Assembly (NCBI GenBank): GCA_013306675.1 | Contig: JABLUY010000263.1 | Coordinates: 1 to 49,092 of the forward strand | Source: Thraustochytrium sp. TN22 | Lineage: Eukaryota; Sar; Bigyra; Thraustochytrida; Thraustochytriidae | Direction of reading: 5' to 3' | Length of the DNA: 49,092 nucleotides | In this document: piece after piece, positions 34,803 through 43,357 of the stretch | How positions within the stretch are numbered: position 1 is the stretch's first letter | Layout: each line of letters starts with the position of its first letter | Program-made: the position numbers and the translations under genes | Notes under the pieces: model-generated | What the model was told of the DNA's origin: nothing | Seen by the model: only the letters and a program-made list of their open reading frames with translations | Database searches by the model: none

Positions 34803-37526
34803 TTAGCAGGTGGCCGGGATGCACTCCTTGGTGCCGGAGAAGTCGTCGTACGCGTTGGTGGTCGGGTCGTTCGTCATGGTGGCCGACTGCTCGGAGAACA
34901 GGTAGCAGAGGTCGCCATACGTGTCGTGGTCGCTGAAAGTCCAGGCCTGGCACTCCTCCATGTCCTCGCACATTTTCGCGCATTCGCAGATGCCGACGCA
35001 AGTGAAGCCGCCCTCGGTCTGGCCCTGGGGGTAAATGCCAACGTTAGGCTCGGCGAGCCCGGGGATGGTGTCCTTCCAGCGCTTGTTCGCGATGTAGCAG
35101 GTCGTCGGCGCCATGGTGGGGAGCATGGTAGGGTACTCGGTGGGGTACTCCGTCGGGTACTCGGTGGGGTACTCCGTCGGGTACTCGGTGGGGTACTCCG
35201 TCGGGTACTCGGTGGGGTACTCGGTCGGGTACTCGGTGGGGAGCTCGGTCGGGTGGGCCGTGGGCGAGCCAGTGCAGCCACGGGCGCCAGCGACGACACC
35301 CTCCCAGGAGGATGCCACCACAGGGGTCTCGGGGTCGATCTGCTCGGTCTTGAAGAGCAGGCAGACGTGCTTGCCGTTGCTCGGGTGAATGAAGTACGTG
35401 TAGGCATCGCACTCGGCCGTGGCAGTGCACAAGTCAGAGCACTGCGCGTAGTTGAACGCCTTGTCATTGTGCCACTTGAGATAGGTGCTGTACTTCCAGC
35501 GGAAGCCCTCCTTCACACAGGTACCGTCGCCGTTGTCGCCATCGAGAGTAATCTCCGGGGTCGGGCTTACGGTCGGGAGCACCGTCGGGTACTCCGTCGG
35601 GTACTCGGTGGGGAGCTCGGTCGGGTACTCGGTGGGGAGCTCGGTGGGGTACTCGGTGGGAAGCTCGGTGGGGAGCTCGGTCGGGTAGGCCGTGGGCGAG
35701 CCGGTGCATCCACGGACGCCAGCGACGACAGCCTCGTAGGAGGAGGTCACCAAAGGGGTCTCCGGGTAGATGTGCTCGGTCTTGAAGAGGATGCAAGCGT
35801 GCTTGCCGTTGTACTGGTTGTAGTAGTACGTGTAGGCATCGCACGCAGCGGTGGCACTGCACAGATCAGAGCACTGCGCGTAGTTGAACGCGACGTTCCA
35901 CTTAAACTTGATATAGGCGTGGTAGTTCCAGCGGGAGCCCTCCAGAACACAGGTGCCGTCGCCGTCGACGCCCTCGAGAGTAATCTCCGGGGTCGGGTTG
36001 GCGGTCGGGAGCATGGTGGGCGCCGAGGTGGTGGGCGCCGAGGTGACAGGCATGTACGCGCAGCCCTTGACGCTGAAGCGCGTGCCCTCGTTGTCGCGCA
36101 GCTTGATGACGGCGTCGTTGTCCCCAACGATCTCGCGGACAATCGCGGTGTAGAACTGGCAGATCACCTTGCTATCGCCGTTGTTGAGAACGGTCATCCT
36201 GCTGGTGACGGCCACGCAGTTCTCCTCATCCTCGCACTTCTCCTGGCAGAAGGCATGCTCAGACTCGCCGTTGTCCAGGTTCTTGCTGCGCATGGAGGCG
36301 GTGCCACCCGTCTCCACGCCAGTGCCCGCGGGCGCCTTGTCCGCAAGCCAGCACTCGTCCGCGTCGGCGAAGGTGGGCGAGGCAGTGGTGGGCGAAGCCG
36401 TGGTGGGCGAGGCAGTGGTGGGCGAGGCAGTGGTGGGCGAGGCAGTGGTGGGCGAAGCCGTGGTGGGCGAGGCCGTGGTGGGCGAAGCCGTGGTGGGCGA
36501 GGCGGTGGTGGGCGAGGCGGTGGTGGGCGAGGCGGTGGTGGGCGAGGCGGTGGCGTCCTTACCGGTGGGGCACTCCTTGGGACCAGAGGTGAACTTGTAC
36601 GAGGTCGACGCGTAGTAGCAGCCGGCCTCCTTGTAGGTGGTGCACTTGTTCTTGGCGACGTTCTTGCCGAGCTGGAAGGTCCAGAACTCGCACTCGGAGT
36701 CGTCCAGGCAAAGCGAGTGGCACTGCTCATCGTTGAGAACACCCTTGGTGCTCCCTGACTTGGTGCCGCCCTTGACCTTGGTCGAGTGCTCGTAGCAGTC
36801 GTCAGTCTTCTCAACCGGGCTCAGGGTCGGCGGGGCAGTCACGAGGCACTCGTCCTCGGTGATCTCGGTCACCTCGTGGCTGGAAATCTCCTCCACAGTC
36901 TTCTGGATGCAGTCGGACGGGAAGATGTCGTCGGGGGTGGAGCCCGTGTTAACAAAGACGACCATGTAGTCCGACTCGATGGCCTCCTCGAACTTGTCCA
37001 TGGCGCACTCCTGCATGTTGGCAGCGGTAGCATCCTTGGCAGTGCTGAAGTTGTCACAGACCTTGGCCGTGTACTTCTTGTTGAGGGTGGTCAGGGAGCC
37101 CTGGTGGCCGTCCGAGATCAGCACGATTACCTTCTTGGCCTCATCGCGGCCCTTCTTGTCAAGCAGCGAAGTGGCCCAGTCCACGGCGGCCGGGATGTTG
37201 GTGAGGCCCTCCTTGGGCTGCTTGAGCTTGTTGATGACCTTGTTGATCTGCTTGTACGGCGAGAAGGACTTGGGAGTCTTGTACGGGGCGCCGGTGAAGC
37301 TGGCGACCGCCATGCGATCCTCGATGTCGTTGGCGGTGCCGAAGTCCAGGCCGCTGGCAATCTCCTTGGCCAGGTCCTTGTAGTCGCTAAACTCGGACGC
37401 GCTCACCGAGCCGGAGGCGTCGATGAGGACGACCACATCGTAAGGGGCGCAGCGCGTGGCGCTCGTCGCGCCCATGGCCAGAAAGGCCACGGCGGCGAGG
37501 CCGTACAGCGACTTGAGCATGTTCAT
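34803..37526 (-). CDS. secreted VWA protein with five Apple/PAN-like Cys modules and repetitive linkers
   Basis: A 907-residue predicted extracellular protein. Residues 1-23 (MNMLKSLYGLAAVAFLAMGA...) form a signal peptide. A VWA domain follows (about 26-230) with the metal site D36-S38-S40 (DASGS) and a VIVLISDGHQGS strand. Then come five Cys-rich modules of Apple/PAN character (for example CHSLCLDDSECEFWTF, CSDLCSATAACDAYTY, CAKMCEDMEECQAWTF). Three are separated by low-complexity linkers of two types: TTASP repeats, and LPTEYPTE repeats (two arrays). Modules 3 and 4 are close duplicates. Apple/PAN folds bind proteins or carbohydrate; a cell-wall or matrix role is inferred. No TM or GPI signal at the C-terminus (ends ECIPATC). 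ATG 37526 (MNM) was chosen because it directly starts the signal peptide; ten codons of open frame lie upstream. Confidence 0.85.
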   Translation of the reverse strand: MNMLKSLYGLAAVAFLAMGATSATRCAPYDVVVLIDASGSVSASEFSDYKDLAKEIASGLDFGTANDIEDRMAVASFTGAPYKTPKSFSPYKQINKVINKLKQPKEGLTNIPAAVDWATSLLDKKGRDEAKKVIVLISDGHQGSLTTLNKKYTAKVCDNFSTAKDATAANMQECAMDKFEEAIESDYMVVFVNTGSTPDDIFPSDCIQKTVEEISSHEVTEITEDECLVTAPPTLSPVEKTDDCYEHSTKVKGGTKSGSTKGVLNDEQCHSLCLDDSECEFWTFQLGKNVAKNKCTTYKEAGCYYASTSYKFTSGPKECPTGKDATASPTTASPTTASPTTASPTTASPTTASPTTASPTTASPTTASPTTASPTTASPTTASPTFADADECWLADKAPAGTGVETGGTASMRSKNLDNGESEHAFCQEKCEDEENCVAVTSRMTVLNNGDSKVICQFYTAIVREIVGDNDAVIKLRDNEGTRFSVKGCAYMPVTSAPTTSAPTMLPTANPTPEITLEGVDGDGTCVLEGSRWNYHAYIKFKWNVAFNYAQCSDLCSATAACDAYTYYYNQYNGKHACILFKTEHIYPETPLVTSSYEAVVAGVRGCTGSPTAYPTELPTELPTEYPTELPTEYPTELPTEYPTEYPTVLPTVSPTPEITLDGDNGDGTCVKEGFRWKYSTYLKWHNDKAFNYAQCSDLCTATAECDAYTYFIHPSNGKHVCLLFKTEQIDPETPVVASSWEGVVAGARGCTGSPTAHPTELPTEYPTEYPTEYPTEYPTEYPTEYPTEYPTEYPTEYPTMLPTMAPTTCYIANKRWKDTIPGLAEPNVGIYPQGQTEGGFTCVGICECAKMCEDMEECQAWTFSDHDTYGDLCYLFSEQSATMTNDPTTNAYDDFSGTKECIPATC
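35121..35264 (-). repeat. coding minisatellite, TEYPTEYP linker
   Basis: Alternating 12-bp GGGTACTCGGTC/GGGTACTCCGTC units (plus-strand view) encode P-T-E-Y repeats between Apple-like modules 4 and 5, ending in LPTEYPTE. Confidence 0.9.
35577..35692 (-). repeat. coding minisatellite, TELPTEYP linker
   Basis: A second array of 12-bp units encoding P-T-E-L/P-T-E-Y between Apple-like modules 3 and 4. It is a sibling of the array at 35121-35264 but uses Leu units more often, which suggests module and linker were duplicated together. Confidence 0.88.
36371..36552 (-). repeat. coding minisatellite, TTASP linker
   Basis: About twelve 15-bp units of GTGGTGGGCGAGGC(A/G) (plus-strand view) encoding T-A-S-P-T between Apple-like modules 1 and 2. 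The array is nearly homogeneous at the DNA level, so it is probably length-variable between alleles. Confidence 0.92.
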
Positions 37527-39136
37527 TGTTGTTGTCTCCCAGACAGCTAGCGGCAACTAGCTGTGGCTTTGGAGTTGGAGTTCTGCTGGCTGCAGCTTGC
37601 GGCAGGCTGGTCTGGCGCAGCTGGCGCGACTCGACTGACTGGTTGGTTGGCTGAGGTCCGGCCAGTGGGTGGCATGCATGATCAACGCACGCACTTGGAT
37701 CGGCACGCTCGCTCGTCCAGGCACGCGCGCGCCCTCCAGCACCGTGCTGGCCCGCTCGTGCAGTGCGCTGCGATTCAGAGCGGCTACCCACCCACTCACA
37801 GCAGCCGGGATCGGCACTCGCCTTCCACCACCAAAGACGCCCGCGCAGTTGCCCTCTCTCTTCCCTCTAAGGACGCCGGCGTCCCGTGCCAGCCCACTTC
37901 CGATTGACTCTTCTGTCCAGTCCACGCGGCCGCGGGTGGCTCCCGCGTGCCGCCTCTCACCGCTGCGGCGGACGGTCGCTCTGTCACCCGGGCCGTCGCT
38001 TACCAACTTCCAGTTCCTTCCATCCGCATCTGCCAGCCATCGGCCCGCCGCGGCGGCCGCGCGCCAGCGGCACGCCGATTGCGCCCGCCCTCCCCGCGCG
38101 CCGCCCGCTCGACTACGCTTCTCGCTGCCGAGAGCGGCGAGACCTCCGTGTGTCCAAGCGTGTCCAAGGCAACTCGCAGCTGTGGGAGAGATATTGCGCC
38201 ACAGCGCGCCGCGCTCCTGCAAGCGAGTAGCCTGGCTGCGGGGCCACAGCACGCCGCCTCGGACCTTGTGCAAGCGAGCGAGTCGCACCTAGGGCCGAGC
38301 CGCCTCGAGCCACCAAGGCAGCGATCCACCCATTCGTCCAAAGTATCGTGCTGGCTTGGCCTGCTCGATCCACCCAAATTGCAGCAATCGCGCTGGCTTG
38401 GGCTGCCAGCATCGCAGCAGAGCGCCCAATCTCTGCAGGGGCGTCGCGTGCTGCGAGACAAGAACAAGCGGCGAAAGTCCGCGAGACGGACGTGACGCGA
38501 CCGCTGGCTGCTGGCCGCCGAAAGCCGCCTGCGGCCGCGGCCCGGCCCTCACCAGGCACTCTGACAAGCGCTTCAACAGCCAGCTCTTTTGGCGGGCTTC
38601 CAGAAAGAAAGGCCTAAGCCCAAGGTTGTATTTTGCGCGAAGCAGCCAGCTTGGTTGCTAGAGCTAGCTAGCCGGGCCTAGCGGCCCTAGCCCTAGCATC
38701 AAGATCCGCGGCACGGCCAGGGAAACGCTGCCTCGACCCAGCTGAGCCGGCAAGGAGCAGGCTGGCTAGAGCCACGCGAGTTTTTCCGGGGCGCCTCTTC
38801 ATGTCGCCGCCACCCGCTGCGCACACAGGCGGCGGCCACAGCCAAATGTGGCGCGCGCCGCGGCCGCCATCCTGGCCACAGCGCCGTGCCGCCACCAGGG
38901 CCACTGTCACCAACCCCTACCAATTACTCCTTTGTGGAAGCTGCGCGCGGAGACGGGGCGCGCGGCGCGCGCCGTCACGGTGGTGTGGGTTCCACAGTGC
39001 GCTCTTTGGATCCCGCTGCCGCAGCCAGTCCTGGACACTTGACAAAGAAGTCCGAGACTCCGATCCGTCCATTGGCATGTGAGCCTTGAGCATGCGCAGC
39101 GCACGCAGCCTTTCGTGGACCAGGCGCGTGCGCTGC

Positions 39137-39353
39137 GGCTGCGCTGCGCGCAGTGCTGCGCAAGCTGGCTGCGCTGGCGCCGCTGGAGGCGGCAAGGTGG
39201 GTCGCGTCGATCAGGCCTGATCGAGCGAGCCTCCAGAGACGCCGGCTGCGCTGCGCGCAGTGCTGCGCAGGGCGGCAAGGTGGGGCCGGCCTTCCGACGG
39301 CCTGGCGGGGGTCGCGTCGATCAGGCCTGATCGAGCGAGCCTCCAGAGACGCC
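39137..39353. repeat. tandem duplication of about 107-110 bp containing an 18-bp perfect palindrome
   Basis: Units start at about 39137 and 39244. A 46-bp stretch is identical in both (39201-39246 and 39311-39356) and contains TCGATCAGGCCTGATCGA, which equals its own reverse complement (39207-39224 and 39317-39334). The first part of each unit shares CTGCGCTGCGCGCAGTGCTG. Confidence 0.88.
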
Positions 39354-40401
39354 GGCGTCGGCGCTGCTCGCGCGATTTTGCAGCAGCTGTTTGCGCGAAT
39401 TTGCAGCAGCAGGGGCGCCTGGACAGGCTGGCCGCTGGCTGGCCAGGCCAGCGAGTGCGGTGCGGTGCGCCGGGCACGTCAGCTCTGGCTTGAGGCCCAG
39501 TGAGCTCCGGGTTGATGATGATGGCTGGCCAGGCGGGGCGCGCGAGGACTATTCGGAGCCGGTACACAACCACAGAGCAGGAAGCAGGGCTTGCTGGAAA
39601 TTCCTGGAATGATGGAAGCACGGTAAGATGGGCGGGCGGGTGGATCGGGGGCGGCTGCCCGGCGGCAGCCAGGCTCTGTAGCTAGGACGGACCGGCTGGC
39701 ACCGGATGCAAAGCGTCGAAGGCCGGTCGGGCTGACTCGGGCGCAAGCGTCGATCGCGTGCGTCGTCGTCGCGAAGCCCGAGCGATTTCATTTGTGCCCA
39801 GGACCCACCTCCGAATCACGGCCGCATGCATTGCAGGCCATGCGTGCCTCGCGCGTGCCGCGATCGTGCGCCTCAGCTGCGCACGTGCCTACGCGGACGC
39901 GCCGAGAGTCGAGTGAAGCTGCTCTTGCTGATCTTTGCAAGTCGTCGACTTGCTCTTTGCAGTCGACCCCAGACGCAAGCAAAAATGGTGGGAAAACTCC
40001 GTGGCCCTGCTGTCAAGATTGGCGCGGTGAAGGGGGGTCTGTCGAGTCGACTCCTGTCGGAGAAACACCGTGACCCGCATTTCGCTCATGATCACAGCAT
40101 GGCGAGAATGAGGGGCACACGCATGCTAACATTTGGCCGCGCTCTTCATGCGTGTCTCCTCAGAACTGTCTGCAGTCCGACCGGCTTGCATTCGGTACAC
40201 GAAAGCTTGTAGTAACTTAGGCCTTAGTTGCTCTTGTTTTATTGCAAGTCAGTAGCTTCCAAGGCAAAACAAGGGCTGACTGTGAAGGCAACAATCAGTC
40301 TCTGTGCTGGAGATGCGCGCTCAGCGCTGACCGGCTCCAGTCCGATACATCTTCCTCAGCCACTCCTTGAAGGATGCTCCTCAGCCACTGCCAAGACATT
40401 C

Positions 40402-40620
40402 TTGGCCGGCTTCAATCCGGTTTGCGCCTGCTCAGTGGCTGGCTCGCCGCCTCCTACGTTCTCGTACTTTACGAAAGCGTCATCTTGGCCGGCTTCAATC
40501 CGGTTTGCGCCTGCTCAGCGGCTGGCTCGCCGCCTCATACGTTCTCGTACTTTACGAGAGCGTCACCTTGGCCGGCTTCAATCCGGTTTGCGCCTGCTCG
40601 TACTTTACGAAAGCGTCATC
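40402..40620. repeat. 83-bp tandem repeat, two full copies and one internally deleted copy
   Basis: Copies begin with TTGGCCGGCTTCAATCCGG at 40402, 40485 and 40568 and end with TACTTTACGA(A/G)AGCGTCA. The third copy lacks about 30 bp between CCTGCTC and TCGTACTTT, consistent with a deletion at a short microhomology. Copies 1 and 2 differ at only a few bases. Confidence 0.92.
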
Positions 40621-41014
40621 AAAACATCTTGAACGAAGAAGCTAAGATCTCCTTGCCTTTTCTACGGGTTTTCTACGGGTCACGGACACAGGTGCATCGA
40701 CTCCATGCCACTGACTAAGCCATCTGAGAAAGCTTCGCACCGACTCGCTTCGTTTTCGAAAAGGTGCGACTCGATCGCGGTCGAAATATTCCATGGCTCG
40801 ACAGGCCCCAAGTGCTTGTGTGGTGGACCGGTCCGGTGGTGGTGAAGGATCATCTTTGCGGCAGTCTGTGCGCAGGCTCAGGCCAAAGTTGCCTAGGGCC
40901 AGCAACAGAACGGTCTTGCTTCCCACCTTGACATTGTTGGCTCCGCCATCGTCGCGAAGCCGAAGCCTACCAAACAAGGCGCCTCCGCGAGCGGTACTTT
41001 CCCGCTCATCTAAC

Positions 41015-41077
41015 GCTGTGTGAAAGGAAAGGCTCTTGATCGGCGGTCGCGATTTCGAACCGCTAGCTTCACACAGC
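41015..41077. repeat. 10-bp inverted repeat spanning the PrpF stop codon
   Basis: GCTGTGTGAA (41015-41024) is exactly complementary to TTCACACAGC (41068-41077), with a smaller GCGGT/ACCGC hairpin inside the loop. In the PrpF transcript (minus strand) this would fold across the stop codon and the first part of the 3' UTR. Confidence 0.65.
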
Positions 41078-42262
41078 CGCGTCGAGGATGGCCTCGCCAT
41101 CAACGTTGCCAATGCCGATCATGAGCGTCCGGGCAGTTCGCAGCATACCGGCTGTTCGTGGCTCCCAGGCATGATCTGCGCGCCTCTCGACGGACGCAGA
41201 GACGCCGAGCACGCCAGCGGGGTGTCCCACGCGCAACTCCGCGCCGCTCGGCAGGTCTCTGTGAGCGCGGGCTGCCTCATACGGAACGGTGCCTGGGATC
41301 GCGGCCGCCATGCCCAGGTTCAGCGCTCCCGTCGCGGTATGCGCGTGGTGGACACGGCCCTCTGTGTTGATCCGGCTGAGCAGGTCGACGTGATCCTGCG
41401 CTACGCGGCTTCCATCCGTACACGTGTATGCGCACGCTGGGCTCACCCAGCAGACGCGCATCGCTGCAGAAACGGGCACGCCCATGCGCGGTGCGGCATG
41501 CTTCATAATATCGGACAACAAGGGCCAGAGGTGCCCCTCGTAGTCCACCTCGTCGGGCAGCTCGTCGCCACGCAGACCGAGCGCGTCTGGGCGCACGAAG
41601 ATCACTGGATTCGCGCCGACGGCCAGCGTCGCCTCAATCTCAGAGCCATTCGAGAGCACGAGCCGTTCGCGCACCTGGCCCGTAGGCAAGAAGTTCGCCT
41701 TGCCCGCGCACGGATCTACGAGCTCTACGAGCACGGCCGGGGCGCGCCCGGACACGCCCGCGATTGAGATCCACTCCGTCTCCGGAATGCGGGCGTCGCG
41801 CCGCGGCACGTGCACATTGAGTCGCTGGCCCAGGTTCGCCTGCCACACTGGGACCACTACGTGGTGCGGTGAGAGCGTCGACGCCGTGTAAGCCTTCTCA
41901 GGCAGCACGCGCTGCTCGTACGCGAAGAGCCCAGCGGCGGCTGCGAGGTTGCCGCAGGACCCGCTCCAATCGACCGCTGCCTCGCGCAGGGCCACCTGGC
42001 CAAACAGGTACTCGGCGAGTCCGTCGTCCCTCGCGCGAATCACGCCCACCTTGCTCGTGCTGCTCAGGCCGCCGCCCAGGCCGTCCAGCTGCCTGCCCGT
42101 CGCGTCCGGGCTGCCCAGGAGCCGCAGCAGCACCGCATCGCGCTCAGGCCCCGCCGCTGGCACGTCCTCGCTCAGCACGAAGACGCCCTTGGACGTGCCG
42201 CCGCGCATCACCGCCGCCACCACGCCGCGCCCACCTGCCGCCGCGCGCGCCGCGCGCAGCAT
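41069..42262 (-). CDS. prpF: PrpF-family isomerase (2-methylaconitate cis-trans isomerase-like)
   Basis: A 397-residue protein of the PrpF/DUF453 family, with a diaminopimelate-epimerase-like fold. Family members isomerise 2-methylaconitate in propionate breakdown by the methylcitrate cycle, or act on related acids such as oxalomesaconate. Evidence: N-terminal MRGGTSKGVFVL, GGGLSSTSKVGVI, the SGSCGNLAAAAGLFA motif with conserved C103, GRAPAVLVELVDPCA and the GVPVSAAMRV segment; length equals the usual 390-400. ATG 42262 (MLRAARAAAGGRG) was chosen because it precedes the conserved start by 18 residues and upstream codons run into a dinucleotide repeat. The short basic Ala/Arg lead could be a mitochondrial presequence, which would suit propionate metabolism. 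The exact substrate cannot be read from sequence. PrpF is mainly bacterial, so ancient transfer is possible; codon usage here matches the neighbours. Confidence 0.88.
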   Translation of the reverse strand: MLRAARAAAGGRGVVAAVMRGGTSKGVFVLSEDVPAAGPERDAVLLRLLGSPDATGRQLDGLGGGLSSTSKVGVIRARDDGLAEYLFGQVALREAAVDWSGSCGNLAAAAGLFAYEQRVLPEKAYTASTLSPHHVVVPVWQANLGQRLNVHVPRRDARIPETEWISIAGVSGRAPAVLVELVDPCAGKANFLPTGQVRERLVLSNGSEIEATLAVGANPVIFVRPDALGLRGDELPDEVDYEGHLWPLLSDIMKHAAPRMGVPVSAAMRVCWVSPACAYTCTDGSRVAQDHVDLLSRINTEGRVHHAHTATGALNLGMAAAIPGTVPYEAARAHRDLPSGAELRVGHPAGVLGVSASVERRADHAWEPRTAGMLRTARTLMIGIGNVDGEAILDAAV

Positions 42263-42322
42263 TCTCACGCGAGCGATGCGGATGCTTTTGTTTTGCAACC
42301 TCGGATTCTGGGCCTTGCCAAG

Positions 42323-42323
42323 C

Positions 42324-42380
<57 letters not shown>

Positions 42381-42404
42381 GTGTGTGTGTGTGTGTGTGT
42401 GTGT
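42323..42404. repeat. compound (CT)n(GT)n microsatellite
   Basis: About 27 CT units (42323-42378, one CCC interruption) followed by about 12 GT units (42380-42404), starting only 60 bp upstream of the PrpF start codon. On the PrpF sense strand this reads as (AC)n(AG)n. Confidence 0.95.
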
Positions 42405-42623
42405 CTGCGTCGCATTGCGTTACCACCGTAGCGCGCCTGAGTGGTCGGCGCATGCAAAGGCCAACGCAATAAGCCAAGCACAAGTGCAAGTGCAACAAGT
42501 GCAACAACAACATGTACAACTAGTCTACAACACGTGAAAAATCATGTGCAAATTCACGTGCGAACCAAGCGAGGGTGTCTCGGCCGGGCCGGCTGTCTGC
42601 TTGGCCAATCTTCATGCAGAACC

Positions 42624-42738
42624 TTTGCAGCAGCAGCAGCGCCTTGCAGCAGCGCCTTGCAGACAGCGCTTTGCAGACAGCGCTTTGCAGCAGCGCTTTG
42701 CAGCAGCGCCTTGCAGCAGTGCCTTGCAGTAGCGACTT
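42624..42738. repeat. CAG-rich minisatellite, unit about 15 bp
   Basis: Degenerate tandem units of the type TTGCAGCAGCGCC / TTGCAGACAGCGCT, eight or so copies. Non-coding as far as can be seen. Confidence 0.85.
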
Positions 42739-43357
42739 GCATTGTAGCGCATGCTCGCGCAGCTTCGCTCTCGCTACACGTTGCAACACCAGTGCAGTCT
42801 CCATGGGTCGACCTCAGCCTCTCTTCACAGCAAAAATAAAAGAGGGCCAGCCCGCGCTGACGCACCCCCGGCCCACCCACTTCGCTCCGCGGATCAGAAC
42901 GGTCAGGAGGGCCTCCAATGGCCTCCAAGGGTTGGACGTCGACTCTTCGAGAGGGCCTCTCATGGCGACGTGCGCATTGGACACCGCGCACCTGCGCGCT
43001 CTTGCTGTAGTATGGTGACGCTGGCCCCGCCGCGTGACATTCCATCCTTTGGTCAGACCGTCAGAGAGCGCAGACGCGCGCAGACTTACTTGCAAGAGAG
43101 TCAGCGCTGGAGAGCGCGCACCGGGGGCGCGCGGGTGTGGGGAACGGCTGCCTGCCAGTGCTTCCCAGGCACTCACTGTCAGAGTCAGCCGTCACTCACT
43201 TGTTTGTGATGGTGACATGTGTGACGATGCCATGATGGGGCGCAGTGTGGCTCGTTCCAAGGCGTCAGAGGACGTGCAATCAAGTGGATGGCGGAAAGAC
43301 ACAAACACATGGGTTAAGCAAGGCGCGCGGCTTCGACGAGTCGGTCGTCGGCTGCTA

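Larger units (their letters stand above)
37527..41068. other. 3.5 kb gene-poor spacer with tandem duplications
   Basis: Lies between the start of the VWA-Apple gene and the stop of the PrpF gene. Open frames are numerous but lack domain character. It holds a duplicated segment with an 18-bp perfect palindrome (39137-39353) and a three-copy 83-bp tandem repeat (40402-40620). From about 39900 to 40750 the sequence is less GC-rich than the rest. No tRNA, snRNA or rRNA was recognised; an unspliced non-coding transcript or an intron-rich gene cannot be excluded. Confidence 0.5.
42263..43357. other. spacer upstream of PrpF, downstream of the ODAD3-like gene
   Basis: About 1.1 kb with the PrpF promoter/5' UTR and the ODAD3-like 3' end. 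It holds the CT/GT dinucleotide tract and a TTGCAGCAGCGCC minisatellite, listed separately. No gene recognised. Confidence 0.5.

Noticed and set aside
40402-40620. Regular 83-bp repeats considered as a CRISPR-like array.
   Set aside because: Whole units, not short repeats with unique spacers, are repeated; the genome is eukaryotic and no cas-like gene is present.
41015-41080. Possible tRNA near GATTTCGAACCGC at the PrpF stop.
   Set aside because: The T-arm and acceptor do not pair in tRNA geometry, there is no A box or anticodon arm at the right distance, and part of it is PrpF coding sequence.
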